Shown piece after piece: positions 33,101-40,918 of a DNA stretch of 64,000 nt. Within the stretch, counting starts at the first letter, position 1; every line of letters starts with the position of its first letter. The notes beneath the pieces are model-generated. The model had not been told where the DNA came from, did no database searches, and worked only from the letters and a program-made list of their open reading frames with translations. The DNA is from Prosthecobacter sp. Lineage in GTDB: Bacteria > Verrucomicrobiota > Verrucomicrobiia > Verrucomicrobiales > Verrucomicrobiaceae. The stretch is from the NCBI GenBank assembly GCA_021733925.1, contig JAIPJY010000020.1, positions 48,019 to 112,018 of the forward strand, given 5' to 3'. The position numbers and the translations under genes are program-made.

Positions 33101-33674
33101 TTTCCAGGTCCTTGGCCTCACGCACGATGCGCATGCCGCGGCCACCACCGCCAAAGGCCGCCTTGATGATCAGCGGAAAGCCGATTTTTTTCGCTGCCGC
33201 CAGCGCTTCCTTGCGGTCGCTCACCGGCTCATCGGTGCCTTCGAGAATGGGCACCTTGAGCTTGCGGGCCACATTACGGGCCGCCGTCTTGTCGCCCATC
33301 ATGTCGAGAATCTTCGCCTCAGGACCGACGAAGATGATGCCGGCGTCCTCACACGCCTGGGAGAACTGCGGATTTTCGGACAGGAAGCCATAGCCGGGGT
33401 GAATCGCATCCACGCCCTTCTCCTTCGCCAGCGTCACAATGCCTTCGATGTCCAGGTAGGCGCCGAGGGGGCCCTTGTCCTTGTTCAGCTCGTAGGCCTC
33501 GTCCGCCTTGAAGCGATGCGGGCAAAAGCGGTCTTCCTGCGCATAAATCCCCACCGTTTTCAGTCCCAGTTCAGTGGCCGCGCGCATGACGCGGATGGCG
33601 ATTTCAGAGCGGTTCGCGACCATCAGCTTCTTGATGGGGCGGATCGAGGTGGGAGCTGGAGTTTTCTTGGACAT
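30159..33674 (-). CDS. pyc: Pyruvate carboxylase
   Basis: A complete 1171-residue, single-chain pyruvate carboxylase of normal length, converting pyruvate, bicarbonate and ATP to oxaloacetate (anaplerosis) in the cytosol. In order: biotin carboxylase domain (MVANRSEIAIR, GYGFLSEN, GGGGRGMR, FIEMNPRIQVEH), carboxyltransferase domain (about 560-830: DTTMRDAHQSLLATRMRT, CIKDMAGLVRP, HFHTHDTSG), and C-terminal biotin carrier domain with EAMKM, biotinyl-lysine K1136. The single chain with this carboxyltransferase rules out acetyl- or propionyl-CoA carboxylase alpha subunits. Its 3' end is duplicated at 29133-29258. Confidence 0.97.
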   Translation of the reverse strand: MSKKTPAPTSIRPIKKLMVANRSEIAIRVMRAATELGLKTVGIYAQEDRFCPHRFKADEAYELNKDKGPLGAYLDIEGIVTLAKEKGVDAIHPGYGFLSENPQFSQACEDAGIIFVGPEAKILDMMGDKTAARNVARKLKVPILEGTDEPVSDRKEALAAAKKIGFPLIIKAAFGGGGRGMRIVREAKDLEKLLDEAQTEAERAFGNGAVFLERFVGKAKHIEVQIVADKHGNVLHLHERDCSVQRRHQKVIEQAPSYGIKQSIIDGLCEAAVKLAHAVNYTHAGTVEFLVDHETGEWFFIEMNPRIQVEHTVTEEITGIDIVRSQILIAQGYQMHQEPLALPPQDKIEKSGYAIQCRITTEDPENGFTPDFGKILTYRSAGGFGIRLDGALGATNAVITPYYDSMLVKMTVYARTYKQSLDRMDRGLREFRIRGVKTNIPFLMNVVHHPDFMAGQATTRFIDNNPDLLKFVARKDRASKLLSYLADTNVNGNPFAKGHKISKAFTASPIPKFDHRIEPAKGTKQLLTEMGPERFCNDWIAKQKKLLITDTTMRDAHQSLLATRMRTFDMLAVADSVARRTPNLFSLEMWGGATFDVTMRFLREDPWERLRSIRAKVPNILLQMLFRGSNAVGYTNYPDNVVKGFIKHAAENGMDIFRIFDSLNYLPNLKAAMDAVREDTKSICEGTLCYTGDIMDPKRDKYDLKYYVKLAKELEKMGAHMLCIKDMAGLVRPFAAKKLVKALKDEVGIPIHFHTHDTSGLNAASIIEAATAGVDVVDAAIASMSGGTSQPNLNSIVAAMQNTPRDTGLDVEALQEFSDYWAAVRSFYKPFDTAEPYGTAEVYLHEMPGGQYTNLKEQAIGMGLGPRWPEIAHAYAEVNQLCGDIVKVTPSSKVVGDLAIECVARGVKPTDIINLQGTKWSKDVTSMFEGWLGEPFYGMEPAKAADSRKKWNALADAIVGKGGKRIKGRPGTHAAKIKLEDVRAELKGKMKKEPTEDDVWSYLMYPDVFLKFAEFRKTYGDVSALPTPAYYYGLQDKEEIHISLEEGKTLFVRLLNMTEADAAGQQTAIFELNGYPRHTTVTNKSLAKNAVTKTKADPADSTQVGAPMPGMVASIAVSVGQKVKEGETLLTLEAMKMFAAVASPSAGTVKEICVKISESVESKDLMVRLVK

Positions 33675-33778
33675 GTCAGGTTGGTTGAATGCGCGCGCAC
33701 AGTCCCGCGAAATCGTGGAGTGGCAAGGAAGAGGTGAGCTCTATTGCGAAGCTCTCAATACTCTTGTGAAGTTTCCCC

Positions 33779-36490
33779 CTATGCGCGGCGGCGGCGCAGG
33801 CAAAGACCACCCATGGCGAGGAAAAGCAGGCTCATGCGTCCTGGCTCAGGCACCACGACAATATTGCCGGAAGTCGTGAAGCGGCTGACATCCCAGAACA
33901 AACCGCTGGCGCTGATGTCCGGCAGATCAAACTGGCTGCCATTGTCACCGCTGCCATCGCGCAAATTCGTGCCCACCGAAAAACCGCTGAAATTGGTGGT
34001 CAGCACCGTCGCCCAATCCACCAGATTGATGACATCCCCCGCATGCGGCGTGTAGCTGCTGGAAAGCACGATGATGTTGCCTGCGACGGTGAGCGAGCCG
34101 CTCGTGCCGTTGAACACCAGACGGTCATGCGCACCCACACCGGTGACAGAATCCACCCAGGTGTTGTAGTCAGTGCTGCCGATGGCAAACCCGCCAAAGG
34201 CGCCGTCACTGGCGGTGGGAGATGAGATGTCGAGATAAGTATTGGAGCCAGCGGCCAGGTTGTAGCTGGCCGTGGAAACGGGTGTGAAGGTCAGTGTGCC
34301 ATGGTCTGCCGCCGTCGTGCCATCACCGGCATACAGGGAGGCGTTGGAGTTCAGCGTGAAGCTGCTTCCCCGTACGATCCCTGTGCCCGAGAGGCTGGCA
34401 TTCGCTGCTACGGACACTGCGCCGGTGCCGGTTTGCCCCACGCCCGCCTTGCCGACTTGCAGCATGCCCGCGTTGACATTGGTCGCACTGCTGTACGTGT
34501 TGGCCCCGCTGAAAATCCAGGTGCCTGTCCCCGTTTTATTGACGTTGAGGGTGTTCGACAGCACGCCTTTGATTTCCCCGGTGCCTGAGCCTGTGAGGTT
34601 GAAAGTATGCGCGGTGCTGTCGGTGGAGGCGGCGTTCACATCTCCCTTGATCAGCAGACTGCTGCCCGCCGCCACATCCAGCGTGAGCGTGGCACCCACT
34701 GTGGCACGCACGGCACCCTCCCAGGTGTTGTTTCCGCCAATGTTTTCGATGTAGGGAGTGATGACAGATTCCCCCGTCACGGTGATGTTGTTGTCCAGCT
34801 GCAGACGACCGTTGGTGGCAGTAAACAGAACGCCATTGCCGGTGCCCCCCAGCGCACCATTGCTGCGCACCAGCAAATTCCCCGCACTCACGGTAAGCAG
34901 GCCGGTAAACGTGCTGGTGCCGCCCAGCGCCAGGGTGCCACCCCCTGCTTTAATAATCTCTGTGGCCGTGGTGCCATCAGCGATGTTGCCGCTCAAGGTC
35001 AGGACTCCCGTGCTAACCGTGATGGTGCGGCTGGTTCCAGCCGCCGTGCCCAGGCTGACAGCCCCGGTGCCGAGATTCAGCGCATTGGTCAGGGCCGCGC
35101 TGAAATCCGCGTTAATCACGATGGCATTGCCGTTGGTGATGGCGACCGTCGCACCGCTGCTGTTGCCGAGCGTCCCGCCATTGATGGTGAAGATGCTCGC
35201 CGTGGCACCCAGCGCCGTGGCGCTGTTCAGATTCAGCCCGCCCTGATTGAGCGTCAGGCCGCCGGTAAAGGTGTTGGTGCCGCTGAAGCTCTGGGTGAAC
35301 GTGCCCGTTTTAATGACCGAAAGTGCCCCGCCACCACTGCCATCCGCCAGGGTGCCAGCAAAAAGGGTGTCCGAGGTGGAGCTGATCGTCAGCGTGGCGG
35401 CCGTGGCATTTTCGTTGCGCACCGTGCTGGATCCCAACCCCGCCGCAGAAACCAGCGAGGCGATGGTGATCGAGTTGCCGTTCAGCGAGAGATTTCTCAG
35501 TACCGTGCTGCTGGCAAAGGTGACGCGATTGGGTGCGGTGGAATTGAGCGCCCCCGCGTTGTCGATGCGTACGTTCGTTACATCAATGGAAAGGCCGCCG
35601 GTGAAGGTGTTGTTCCCGCTCAGCACAATCGTTCCTGTGCTGGTGCCCTGGGTGCCGAAGCTCAAGGTGCTGCCGACGACGGACTCGTCGATGTTGGAAC
35701 TGATGATCGAGATGGCGGCGCCGGTATTTTGCGTGATGAGCGCGCTGCCTGCCAGCGTGAGGCCGCCGGAAAGCGTGAGGTTATTGCCTTCCAGGCGGAT
35801 GGCCCCGCGTCCGCCTGCGCCAGTTCCGCTGAGTGAGAAAGGCACCTGCCAGTTGCCACTCGCGCCGAGCACCAGCGTGACATTGGTGCCAACATTGACA
35901 ACCGTCAGGCCGGCAGAAGGCAGGGAGTTCACATTATTGACTTGCACGAAGAGCCCGTTGGCATCCGCCGAAGTGAGTGAAAAGGTGCCGGTAAGAGTGG
36001 AGGCACTGCCAATGGTGACCAGGGCGAGGGCAGTGGTGGCCGACTTTTGCAGGGTGATGTTGTTGCCATCCAAAGTCGAATTGATGGTCAGTCGCGAGGC
36101 AATCGAGCTGGACCCCTCTTGAACGGTGATGTTGGAACCGGAAGCGAGGGTGATCTTGCCCCCTGTCAAAGTGTAAGCCGTCGGGGTGATCGCCCTGAAG
36201 ATCAGTCCATTGGCGTTCACCGTCCCGGAAACGGTGACTGTTGCGCCTGAGCCTCCCGCTCCAAAAACGGCGATGTTTCCCGCCGAGTTGGACCAGGACT
36301 GATTTTGCAGGCTGTTTGTTTCGTCGAACCAGTTGCCGCTACCATCCACCCAGGTGCCGGCGCCGTCCTGCGCACCTGTCGTTCCCGTGGTCGCGTCCCA
36401 GACGAAAGTAGCCCCTTGGGCAGTGAACGGCATCCAGACCCCAAAAAGGAGGGTGGCCAGGGAGAATGGGAGGATTTTCAATCGAGACAT
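33779..36490 (-). CDS. PEP-CTERM protein with autotransporter-associated beta-strand repeats
   Basis: A 903-residue exported protein. Signal peptide residues about 1-27 (LPFSLATLLFGVWMPFTAQG). The bulk is Gly/Thr/Ser/Asn-rich beta-helix sequence with repeated LTLSGNI.DG, GTGTWIFSGANTYSSATNV and FTGGLTLNQGG-type motifs, matching the autotransporter-associated beta-strand repeat. The end VPEPGRMSLLFLAMGGLCL followed by RRRR is a PEP-CTERM sorting signal, so no outer-membrane translocator domain is present. Export and sorting would need an exosortase encoded elsewhere. Likely a surface or exopolysaccharide-associated protein. I chose ATG 36490 because it gives the signal peptide. Confidence 0.88.
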   Translation of the reverse strand: MSRLKILPFSLATLLFGVWMPFTAQGATFVWDATTGTTGAQDGAGTWVDGSGNWFDETNSLQNQSWSNSAGNIAVFGAGGSGATVTVSGTVNANGLIFRAITPTAYTLTGGKITLASGSNITVQEGSSSIASRLTINSTLDGNNITLQKSATTALALVTIGSASTLTGTFSLTSADANGLFVQVNNVNSLPSAGLTVVNVGTNVTLVLGASGNWQVPFSLSGTGAGGRGAIRLEGNNLTLSGGLTLAGSALITQNTGAAISIISSNIDESVVGSTLSFGTQGTSTGTIVLSGNNTFTGGLSIDVTNVRIDNAGALNSTAPNRVTFASSTVLRNLSLNGNSITIASLVSAAGLGSSTVRNENATAATLTISSTSDTLFAGTLADGSGGGALSVIKTGTFTQSFSGTNTFTGGLTLNQGGLNLNSATALGATASIFTINGGTLGNSSGATVAITNGNAIVINADFSAALTNALNLGTGAVSLGTAAGTSRTITVSTGVLTLSGNIADGTTATEIIKAGGGTLALGGTSTFTGLLTVSAGNLLVRSNGALGGTGNGVLFTATNGRLQLDNNITVTGESVITPYIENIGGNNTWEGAVRATVGATLTLDVAAGSSLLIKGDVNAASTDSTAHTFNLTGSGTGEIKGVLSNTLNVNKTGTGTWIFSGANTYSSATNVNAGMLQVGKAGVGQTGTGAVSVAANASLSGTGIVRGSSFTLNSNASLYAGDGTTAADHGTLTFTPVSTASYNLAAGSNTYLDISSPTASDGAFGGFAIGSTDYNTWVDSVTGVGAHDRLVFNGTSGSLTVAGNIIVLSSSYTPHAGDVINLVDWATVLTTNFSGFSVGTNLRDGSGDNGSQFDLPDISASGLFWDVSRFTTSGNIVVVPEPGRMSLLFLAMGGLCLRRRRA

Positions 36491-36624
36491 TCGTGAAGTA
36501 GGAGGGGAAAGAGACAGCGAGGCGCCGGAAACGTTGGATTCCCAGTAGAGCACAAATGGGAACTCTTGCCTGTCATGGATGCCAAAACCTCGTGAGTAGC
36601 GTTTTTCAAATGCCCAAAGCAAGG

Positions 36625-36641
36625 TTGGCCATGAACTTGCT
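36625..36641 (+). promoter_or_regulatory. Sigma-54-like promoter (site 1 of 3)
   Basis: TTGGCCATGAACTTGCT has the -24 GG (36627-36628) and -12 GC (36639-36640) at the exact 12-bp register and shows TGGC-N7-TTGC. Transcription would start near 36652, giving a leader of about 40 nt before the transglutaminase-DUF2126 gene. The same pattern precedes two more genes in this cluster. The rest of the 201-bp gap 36491-36691 shows nothing else. Confidence 0.7.
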
Positions 36642-36691
36642 AAATATAGTCCTGCAGGCATTGAGTCCCCGTCCGCCCCCAACCCTTTCGC

Positions 36692-39600
36692 ATGTCCATC
36701 CACGTCGCACTTCACCACCGCACCAGCTATCGCTACGATCGCCCCATTGAACTGGGTCCGCAGATCATCCGGTTGCGGCCTGCGCCGCATTCCCGCTCAC
36801 GCATCCTGAGCTACTCGCTGAAGATCACCCCGGAAAAGCATTTCCTGAACTGGCAGCAGGACCCGCAGTCAAACTACCTCGCCCGGCTGGTGATCCCGGA
36901 GAAAACCCAGGAATTCAGCATCGAGGTGGATGTGGTGGTGGAGATGGCGGTCTTCAATCCCTTCGACTTCTTCCTGGAGCCTGAGGGCGAGCATTTCCCC
37001 TTCGACTACGATGCCGCGCTGGATCAAGAACTGGCCCCCTTCCTGAAGTGCGGTGAACTCACTCCGAAATTCGCGGATTACTTCACTCTGATCGAGAGCG
37101 AACTGCTCGCCATGAAACCCTGGCCGCCTCGCACCATTGACGCCCTGGTGGCGATCAATCAGCGCCTGTGGAAGGACATCGGCTACACCGTCCGCATGGA
37201 GCCCGGCGTGCAGACTCCGGAGGAGTCCCTCACCAAGCGCACCGGCTCCTGCCGCGACACCTCATGGCTCATGGTGCAGCTCATGCGCCGTCTGGGCATC
37301 GCCGCTCGCTTTGTCAGCGGTTACCTCATCCAGCTGAAGCCAGACGTGAAATCCCTCGACGGCCCCAGTGGCACCGAGGTGGATTTCACCGACTTGCACG
37401 CTTGGTGTGAGGTTTATCTGCCCGGCGCCGGCTGGGTCGGACTCGATCCGACCTCAGGCCTCTTCGCCGGGGAAGGGCACATCCCGCTGGCCGCCACGCC
37501 TGAACCCCAGAGCGCCGCGCCGATCAGCGGCATGGCTGAGCCATGCGAAACAGAGTTCGACTTCGACATGACGGTCACTCGTATTTACGAGTCGCCCCGC
37601 GTCACCAAGCCCTACACCGAAGAGCAGTGGGCGGAGATCGCCGCATTGGGCCATGCCTTGGACAAAGAACTGGAAGCCAACGATGTACGCCTGACCATGG
37701 GTGGCGAACCGACCTTCGTTTCCATCGACGATGCTGAGGGTGCCGAATGGAATACCGCCGCCGTCGGGCCGATGAAGGCCAAGCTCTCGGATATCCTGCT
37801 CAAACGCCTCAGAGACCGCTTCGCCCCCGGGGCCTTCCTCCATTATGGCCAGGGCAAATGGTATCCCGGTGAATCACTGCCGCGCTGGTCTTACGGCTGC
37901 CATTGGCGCAAGGACGGCGAGCCTCTGTGGGCGCACCCTCATCTGTATGCCGACATGCAGAAGGACTATGGCGTGGACGAGACCCACTCCGCACGTTTCA
38001 TTCACGCTCTCGCCGAGCGCCTGGGCTGCAGCGGAGACTGGATCATGCCGACGTATGAAGACGCATTCTACTACCTCTGGCGTGAGCGCAAACTCCCGGT
38101 GAACGTGGATCCCCACAAATCGAACCTCAAAGAAAAGGAGGAGCGTACACGGCTCGCCAAGGTGTTCGAAGAAGGGCTCGACAAGATCATCGGCCACGTG
38201 CTCCCGATCAAACCGGCGGAAGAAGGCTGGGAAACCGGCCCGTGGTTCCTCCGTGCCGAGCGCTGCTATCTCGTGCCGGGGGATTCCCCCATCGGATTGC
38301 GACTGCCGCTTGATTCACAGCCTTGGGTCAAGACCACCGACTATCCCTACCATCACGAGCAGGACCCGATGGAAGACCGCGATCCGCTGCCCTCGCGCCA
38401 GCAGTTTGTGCGTGGCATCGAGGGCGTGCCGTCTTCCTATTGGAAAAAAATTGCCGAGCGTCGTGGCCCATCCAGTCCAGATGGACAGACTGCGGAGGAG
38501 GAAGGGCAGCAGCGTGACATTGATCCAGCCGCCCAGCCGCCCTCGGTAGGCCAGTCCGCCGACAAAATTGTGCGCACCGCCCTCTGTGTGCAGCCTCGTG
38601 ATGGCAAGCTGTTCGTGTTCATGCCGCCGACCAAGACGCTGGAGGAATATCTCTCCGCCCTGGGTGCTGTGGAAGATGTGGCACTGGCTCTGGATCAGCC
38701 CGTCGTGATCGAAGGCTATGCGCCACCCTATGACCCGCGCCTGCACGTGCTCAAGGTCACCCCTGACCCGGGCGTGATCGAAGTGAACGTGCATCCTGCC
38801 AAAAGCTGGGACGAAATGGTCAACATCACCGAGTCCCTCTATGACGAAGCGCGGCAGACCCGTCTCGGCACCGAGAAATTCATGGTCGATGGCCGCCACA
38901 CCGGCACCGGCGGCGGCAATCACATCGTCATGGGCGCAGAGACGCCCCAGGACAGTCCCTTCCTGCGTCGCCCCGATCTGCTGCGCAGCCTCACCAGCTA
39001 CTGGCAGAATCATCCTTCGCTCTCGTTCATGTTCGCCGGCATGTTTATTGGTCCCACCAGCCAGAGCCCGCGCATCGACGAAGCTCGCAACGATTCGCTC
39101 TACGAACTCGAAGTGGCCTACAGAGCCGCAGCTGATGTCGCCGCCAAGGGCGGTCCGGTAGCACCATGGCTGGTGGACCGTTTGTACCGCAACCTCTTCA
39201 TCGACTCCAGCGGCAACACCCACCGCGCCGAGTTCTGCATCGACAAGCTCTACTCGCCGGACAGCAGCACCGGCCGCCTCGGCCTGCTCGAAATGCGCGG
39301 TTTTGAAATGCCACCGCATCCGCACATGAGCCTCGCCCAGGCTCTCATGCTGCGCACCCTCATCGCCCGCTTCTGGAAGGAGCCCTACGAGGTGCCGCTG
39401 GTGCGCTGGGGCACGGACATCCACGACCGCTGGATGCTCCCGCACTTTGCCTGGAGCGACATCGAAGACGTCTGCCATGACACCCAGCAGGCCGGTTTCG
39501 AACTCAAGCCCGAGTGGTTCGCGCCACATTATGAGTTCCGCTACCCGATCAGCGGCGACTGGTGCACCCGCAACGTCAACGTGGAAATCCGTCAGGCTCT

Positions 39601-40081
39601 GGAGCCCTGGCACGTGCTCGGTGAGGACAACGGTGCCGGTGGTGCCGTGCGCTTCGTGGATTCCTCCCTCGAACGCATTCAAATCAAGGCGCAGGGCATG
39701 GTGGAAGGTCGCTACGCCATCACCTGCAATGGGCGCACCGTGCCCATGCATCCGACCGGCACCAACGGCGAATACGTCGCCGGGGTCCGCTACCGCGCCT
39801 GGCAGCCGCCAAACTGTCTGCAGCCCACCGTGGGCGTCCACTCACCGCTTACGATTGACCTCGTCGATCAGTGGAATCAGCGCTCGCTGGGTGGCTGCAC
39901 GTATCATGTCGCACATCCAGGTGGCCTGAGCCACGAGACCTTCCCGGTGAATGCCTATGAGGCCGAAAGCCGCCGCTACTCCCGCTTCTTCCGCCACGGC
40001 CACACCCCTGGAAAGATGAAGGTGGAGCCAGCCAGGCCGAATCCGGAGTTCCCATTCACCCTGGATTTGCGGAATGGCTGA
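36692..40081 (+). CDS. Transglutaminase-like / DUF2126 protein
   Basis: A 1129-residue protein without signal peptide. Residues about 1-290 are a transglutaminase-like cysteine peptidase domain: a BTLCP-type N-terminus (HHRTSYRYDRPIELGPQIIR), then a catalytic triad C187 (GSCRDTSW), H236 (LHAWCEVY) and D252 (GLDPTSG). Residues about 330-1129 are DUF2126, with LTMGGEPTFVS, WYPGESLPRWSYG and a GTGGGNHIVMG segment. Such genes are regularly found with circularly permuted ATP-grasp and alpha-E genes, as here, and are predicted to hydrolyse or transfer peptide bonds made by those ligases. A sigma-54-like element lies upstream. Confidence 0.9.
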   Translation: MSIHVALHHRTSYRYDRPIELGPQIIRLRPAPHSRSRILSYSLKITPEKHFLNWQQDPQSNYLARLVIPEKTQEFSIEVDVVVEMAVFNPFDFFLEPEGEHFPFDYDAALDQELAPFLKCGELTPKFADYFTLIESELLAMKPWPPRTIDALVAINQRLWKDIGYTVRMEPGVQTPEESLTKRTGSCRDTSWLMVQLMRRLGIAARFVSGYLIQLKPDVKSLDGPSGTEVDFTDLHAWCEVYLPGAGWVGLDPTSGLFAGEGHIPLAATPEPQSAAPISGMAEPCETEFDFDMTVTRIYESPRVTKPYTEEQWAEIAALGHALDKELEANDVRLTMGGEPTFVSIDDAEGAEWNTAAVGPMKAKLSDILLKRLRDRFAPGAFLHYGQGKWYPGESLPRWSYGCHWRKDGEPLWAHPHLYADMQKDYGVDETHSARFIHALAERLGCSGDWIMPTYEDAFYYLWRERKLPVNVDPHKSNLKEKEERTRLAKVFEEGLDKIIGHVLPIKPAEEGWETGPWFLRAERCYLVPGDSPIGLRLPLDSQPWVKTTDYPYHHEQDPMEDRDPLPSRQQFVRGIEGVPSSYWKKIAERRGPSSPDGQTAEEEGQQRDIDPAAQPPSVGQSADKIVRTALCVQPRDGKLFVFMPPTKTLEEYLSALGAVEDVALALDQPVVIEGYAPPYDPRLHVLKVTPDPGVIEVNVHPAKSWDEMVNITESLYDEARQTRLGTEKFMVDGRHTGTGGGNHIVMGAETPQDSPFLRRPDLLRSLTSYWQNHPSLSFMFAGMFIGPTSQSPRIDEARNDSLYELEVAYRAAADVAAKGGPVAPWLVDRLYRNLFIDSSGNTHRAEFCIDKLYSPDSSTGRLGLLEMRGFEMPPHPHMSLAQALMLRTLIARFWKEPYEVPLVRWGTDIHDRWMLPHFAWSDIEDVCHDTQQAGFELKPEWFAPHYEFRYPISGDWCTRNVNVEIRQALEPWHVLGEDNGAGGAVRFVDSSLERIQIKAQGMVEGRYAITCNGRTVPMHPTGTNGEYVAGVRYRAWQPPNCLQPTVGVHSPLTIDLVDQWNQRSLGGCTYHVAHPGGLSHETFPVNAYEAESRRYSRFFRHGHTPGKMKVEPARPNPEFPFTLDLRNG

Positions 40082-40126
40082 CAGGCTGAACGTTGACGCC
40101 ACATATCCCAGAGCCTAGATTCGGAC

Positions 40127-40342
40127 ATGAGTTCACGCAGTCAGGCCATCCTGAATCAGATCCAGGCGCTGCCCCCTGAGGAGCAGCAGGAGGTCTGTGA
40201 TCATGTGATGTTATGGGCACATGCGGCTGAAGCTGTTAGGGCGAATCGAGACCCCGTTCGCTCAGCGCGGGGGATGTTCGTTGGCAGCAGGTTGAACGAC
40301 GCTCTGATGAAACATCGTCAGGAGGAGCGCCGCCGTGGCTGA
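40127..40342 (+). CDS. Probable antitoxin of a VapBC-type pair
   Basis: A 71-residue protein (helical N-terminus ILNQIQALPPEEQQEVCDHV; basic C-terminus RLNDALMKHRQEERRRG). Its end overlaps the start of the PIN-domain gene by 8 bp, the usual arrangement of antitoxin then toxin. The sequence resembles small helical antitoxins that wrap VapC toxins, though I see no clear DNA-binding motif. Inserted between transglutaminase and ATP-grasp genes. Confidence 0.72.
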   Translation: MSSRSQAILNQIQALPPEEQQEVCDHVMLWAHAAEAVRANRDPVRSARGMFVGSRLNDALMKHRQEERRRG

Positions 40343-40745
40343 GGCCATCGTGCTGGACACCTCGGCATGTTTTGCCCTGCTGGAAGATGAAGGCGGAGCC
40401 GATGTCGTCGAAAAGCATCTTTTCGAAGCCAGGGCTGGCGATGTGGCAGTCCACGGATCGTTCGTGACGCTGACGGAAGTCGAATACATCACCCTGCAAG
40501 AACGTGGGGAAGAAGACGCCGCTCGGGCGATTGCTATTCTGGAGGCATGGCCGGTGAAATGGCATCATTCTGATCCTGCCGTCTGCTCTGCTGCTGCAAA
40601 ACTCAAAGCTGCGCACAAGATCTCTTTTGCGGATGCTTTCGTCGCCTCACTGGCCCAGAGCCTGCATGCGACTCTCATTCACAAAGACCCGGAGTTCCTG
40701 GCATTGACCGGTTCATTGAAGCAGAAGATGCTTCCCCCAAAATGA
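40335..40745 (+). CDS. vapC: PIN-domain ribonuclease, VapC-type toxin
   Basis: A 136-residue PIN domain. The start is GTG 40335, inside the end of the antitoxin gene. Acidic metal ligands are in place: D8 (IVLDTSACFALLE), a mid Glu in LTEVEYITL, and D99 region (ISFADAFVASLA), with IHKDPEF at the end. VapC toxins cleave tRNA or rRNA and arrest growth when the antitoxin decays. It interrupts the transglutaminase/ATP-grasp cluster, probably as an independently mobile module. Confidence 0.88.
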   Translation: MAEAIVLDTSACFALLEDEGGADVVEKHLFEARAGDVAVHGSFVTLTEVEYITLQERGEEDAARAIAILEAWPVKWHHSDPAVCSAAAKLKAAHKISFADAFVASLAQSLHATLIHKDPEFLALTGSLKQKMLPPK

Positions 40746-40765
40746 AGACCCCGCCATGCCAATTT

Positions 40766-40782
40766 ATGGCATAAACATTGCG
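40766..40782 (+). promoter_or_regulatory. Sigma-54-like promoter (site 2 of 3)
   Basis: ATGGCATAAACATTGCG shows TGGC-N7-TTGC with GG at 40768-40769 and GC at 40780-40781. Predicted transcription starts near 40792, downstream of the TTG at 40778, so it excludes that start and supports ATG 40919 for the following gene, with a leader of about 125 nt. Confidence 0.65.
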
Positions 40783-40918
40783 TTCATTCGACAAATGGGA
40801 TGCACTGGCGGGATCGATTCCTACTGTCACCATCGCCCCTCCAGCCACCTCCAACCTCGCATTGATCTTTCAATCTCAAAGCTCCACCACCGCCGCTCCC
40901 GCTTCACAACGGGCGGTG

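Noticed and set aside
30927-33737. A 936-codon open frame antisense to pyruvate carboxylase
   Set aside because: It is the mirror of a fully conserved pyc gene in high-G+C DNA; the translation is Arg/His/Val rich and matches no fold I recognise.
34607-35836. A 409-codon open frame antisense to the PEP-CTERM repeat protein
   Set aside because: The opposite strand has a signal peptide, beta-strand repeats and a PEP-CTERM end; the antisense product is an Arg/Gly/Ala-rich artefact.
38315-39841. A 508-codon open frame antisense to the transglutaminase-DUF2126 gene
   Set aside because: It lies wholly inside a gene with an intact catalytic triad and conserved domains; the product is low-complexity shadow sequence.
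40778-40918. TTG 40778 as the start of the fused ATP-grasp/alpha-E gene
   Set aside because: It would begin within the predicted -12 element, upstream of the predicted transcription start, and adds 47 residues unlike the family N-terminus.
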